From contig NC_056725.1 of the NCBI RefSeq assembly GCF_019279795.1, forward strand, positions 1,610,420,228-1,610,484,227: a stretch of 64,000 nucleotides of DNA. The letters are read 5' to 3'. Under the pieces are notes generated by a model. It was not told the DNA's origin and searched no databases. It saw only the letters and a program-made list of their open reading frames with translations. The position numbers were made by a program, and so were the translations under genes. This DNA is from Protopterus annectens. Taxonomy: Eukaryota > Chordata > Ceratodontiformes > Protopteridae. How positions within the stretch are numbered: the first letter of the stretch is position 1; every line of letters starts with the position of its first letter. Shown here one piece after another: positions 61,805 to 64,000 of the stretch.

Positions 61805-62545
61805 AAAATTGTCCTTTAATCATCATATAACCACCCGTTATTGTGAGAAATTGCTTTTGTATTGCACAGTTTATTACTAAGCGTATGGCATCCAGGTCTG
61901 AGGATGTGATCATTCCGCTGTATTCCATAATCATCAGGCCGATGATTGAGTATAATGCTCCCTTCAGTATGCACCTGTCCAAATATTTGGCACAACTTGA
62001 ACATCCACAATGTTTTCTTACTAAGAAAATCAAGAACTTAAATCATGAAAACTATACCGACCATCTCAAAGCATTGTTCCTCCTCTCAGTGTCATACAGG
62101 TTACTGAGGTATCTCTGCCTTGTGTGCAAAGCCTCAGCAGACCCTATCTTATTAGACCTAATGAATATTTGCAAGTCCAGTGTGGAGCATAAATGCCCAA
62201 CTAGGAGATTTAAATCTGTTTTACAACATAAATAGAGTATTGTTGGTGGGGTAGATATGTACCACAGAGAATACACTTCTTTGGAATAGTCTTCCTCTCT
62301 ACATAAAGCAAAGGACTTCTCTTACACTACTCAGACATAATCCGGAGGAATGGAAAGGTATCCACAAATAGAGTCCTGGTTTTGAATTCTTGTACCTCTT
62401 GGGTAGGGAAACATGTATGTTTATGTGTTCTGTGTCTGGGTAATTTGTTATTACAAGAAACAGTCTAAAATCTTCATGGGACTATATGGCAAGGCTACTA
62501 AAGATCTTCATGTGTCAACAGCCTAGTAAGTACCTATGAGCCTTT
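61805..62545 (+). mobile_element. CR1-like LINE, 3' part right of the PLE insertion
   Basis: Resumes CR1 ORF2 with a FNHHITT-like segment (FDNHIATT in the copy at 5750) and continues to a 3' end GGCAAGGCTACTAAAGATC, then CTAGTAAGTACCTATGAGCC. About 45 codons between 58765 and 61805 are lost or unreadable. Confidence 0.8.
61843..62235 (+). pseudogene. CR1-like ORF2 C-terminal domain
   Basis: 130 codons: SRSEDVIIPLYSIIIRPMIE, YNAPFSMHLSKYLAQLEHPQ, KKIKNLNHENYTDHLKALFL. Matches the C-terminal domain of the other CR1 copies. It ends early, in the place of the conserved CWRD segment. Confidence 0.82.
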
Positions 62546-63140
62546 AATATATTGTTAAAGAATTATGGAAGACAGTAAACTACTCAAAGACTTCAGTTAA
62601 ATGCTGCCTTTTACCTGTACTGCACTGCTCATAAGAGGATGAACATCTTTAATAAATCAAGCTTTAAAGTGAAAGCACCCTACCCATGAAGCTTAGAATG
62701 ACACATCACTTTTTCTTCTCAATCTCTACTTCAGTCAGCTACACTACAGTCTGCATAATGTGCAAACTGCACAGCACATCTATCTATAATAATCTAATAT
62801 TTTATTCCAATGGTAGTCCCTGCATTTTTCATAACACATCATATCACCACAAGCTGGACATTATTGCAACTTCACATTTTCTGTTAACAAAAACATCTAT
62901 CTCACAAAGACTGTTTGTTTAGACAAACTAACAAATTACAAATTACAGCTTGTCATTTTCCTTCTCTGAATTTAACTAATCTCCCTATACGTTTCTTTTG
63001 TTGTGATTTATTTTTTCATTAAGTATACAGTTTCTTGATCAGTTACTTTCTCTGCTAAATAAATGGTGACTCTAACATGATATGCAGAGATAGCCTTTAG
63101 ATTTATGTCGCACCATAATCTCATCTTCTAAAATTTTTGT
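62546..63140. other. Unassigned DNA
   Basis: No recognised gene or repeat. Confidence 0.4.
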
Positions 63141-63151
63141 CTCTCCATCTC

Positions 63152-63156
63152 CATCT

Positions 63157-63236
<80 letters not shown>

Positions 63237-63285
63237 CGCGCGCGAGCAAACAAGCACACACGTAAACATGAACATGCGTGCGCGT

Positions 63286-63320
<35 letters not shown>
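63152..63320. repeat. (CT)n and two (CA)n arrays
   Basis: CT 63152-63170, CA 63172-63234, a short alternating CGCGCG/TGCGTGCGCG region, then CA 63285-63316. Alternating purine-pyrimidine throughout. Confidence 0.96.
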
Positions 63321-63322
<2 letters not shown>

Positions 63323-64000
63323 AACACAAAGTCATGCACATGCACACAAACATGCATTGTTTCTGTCTCCGAAGTCTCATACTAAGCATTCGAGCGGCAT
63401 ACTTCCTTTACACACTTGTATTTTCATGTGTCTTTTTAGCTAATAAGAAAAAAAAAGATGTACTTCCCTTTCTAGGCACAAGTGTACATTTAAATATTCT
63501 ATCTTACATCAGCAACTTAACAACTCCTGATGAATAGTACCTGCTAGCCTGAAAGCTTGATGAGTTATAAAGCCTATGCTGGTCTAACAAATGGAGTTTT
63601 CTACTTCTGTAGGCTCCCTCTAAATGCCTCACTTGTGACTATATAACATTTGTTAGCCATTAGAAGGAAGAGCCGCACCTTTTCTGCATCTAGTCATTTT
63701 ATCCTGTGGTAAATATATTTATTTCTTGGTTATACTCATCAACTTCTGTAAGCTCTAGGATGAATGAATATTAAAAGCTGACTTAAGTTTGACGAGCCCC
63801 ACACATTTGCATTAGATGTGCCTGTATACCATTGAGTAGATATGCATTAGGAATTATTCCTTACAGTGCTCAAGGTTCCTAAATATGTGGACCAGGTATG
63901 ATGATATAGCTGAAAATAAACCTTTTCACATTTGTTTTCTAATTCTTTGAAGGTTCCTATAGCCAAGGACAATTTAGTTCTGATTAGAGATTTGCCACAC
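63321..64000. other. Unassigned DNA at window end
   Basis: No recognised gene or repeat. Confidence 0.4.

Overview
The window is eukaryotic, most likely from a non-mammalian vertebrate with a large, repeat-rich genome (lobe-finned or other fish, amphibian, possibly cartilaginous fish). The evidence is the mix of repeats: CR1-, L2-, L1- and RTE-type LINEs, a LINE with a restriction-like endonuclease, Penelope-like elements (PLEs) with a GIY-YIG domain, tRNA-derived SINEs, a Tigger/pogo-like DNA element, and very long (CA)n, (TA)n and (CTAT)n microsatellites. I cannot name the species. I found no convincing host gene, exon, tRNA or rRNA gene. Every protein-like stretch I could recognise belongs to a transposable element, and all are interrupted.

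Layout. 0-2 kb: CA/TA microsatellites in unassigned AT-rich DNA. 2.1-2.75 kb: a G-rich telomere-like segment and a TA-flanked hairpin element. 2.75-4.08 kb: PLE 3' half (+). 4.1-6.45 kb: 5'-truncated CR1-like LINE (+). 6.6-9.55 kb: decayed L1-like LINE (-). 9.56-17 kb: a nearly complete CR1-like LINE (-) with an esterase-type ORF1, split by an L2-like LINE (+, 11.72-15.57 kb) that itself carries a SINE. 17-23 kb: unassigned DNA with a pentanucleotide array. 23.0-24.7 kb: four TA-flanked hairpin elements in a row. 25-26 kb: LINE tails, including an RTE 3' end. 26.65-41.7 kb: a large rearranged block, made of two ~685-bp direct repeats and a large inverted duplication (arms 27.33-33.59 and 35.10-38.30 kb). 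Its left arm was later invaded by a PLE, its right arm by two hairpin elements, and its spacer holds an L2-like LINE. 39.1-40.1 kb: Tigger-like element split by an L1 fragment with a perfect palindrome at its 5' junction. 42.84 kb: SINE. 43.3-47.1 kb: tandem PLE copies (+). 47.7-48.1 kb: another hairpin element. 48.4-49.1 and 55.9-56.5 kb: an LTR-like repeat in opposite orientations. 49.6 kb: second SINE type. 50.64-51.2 kb: LTR with adjacent polypurine tract. 51.3-51.9 kb: CR1 3' end (-). 53.1-53.9 kb: C-terminus of a restriction-like-endonuclease LINE. 54.04 kb: third SINE type. 58.55-62.54 kb: CR1 (+) split by tandem PLE fragments (-). 63.1-63.3 kb: CT/CA repeats.

The most unusual signal is a dispersed family of about 80-450 bp elements with ends like GGGTCTACTT, mostly sitting inside (TA)n arrays. 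Each end folds into a hairpin. The terminal bases, hairpin apex and central motif are shared, but the stem sequences differ from copy to copy, and even between the two ends of one copy, while self-complementarity is kept. Two SINE-LINE partnerships can be read from shared 3' tails. The L2-like LINE carries a 2A-like motif just before its endonuclease. All alignments were done by eye, so identities and boundaries are approximate.
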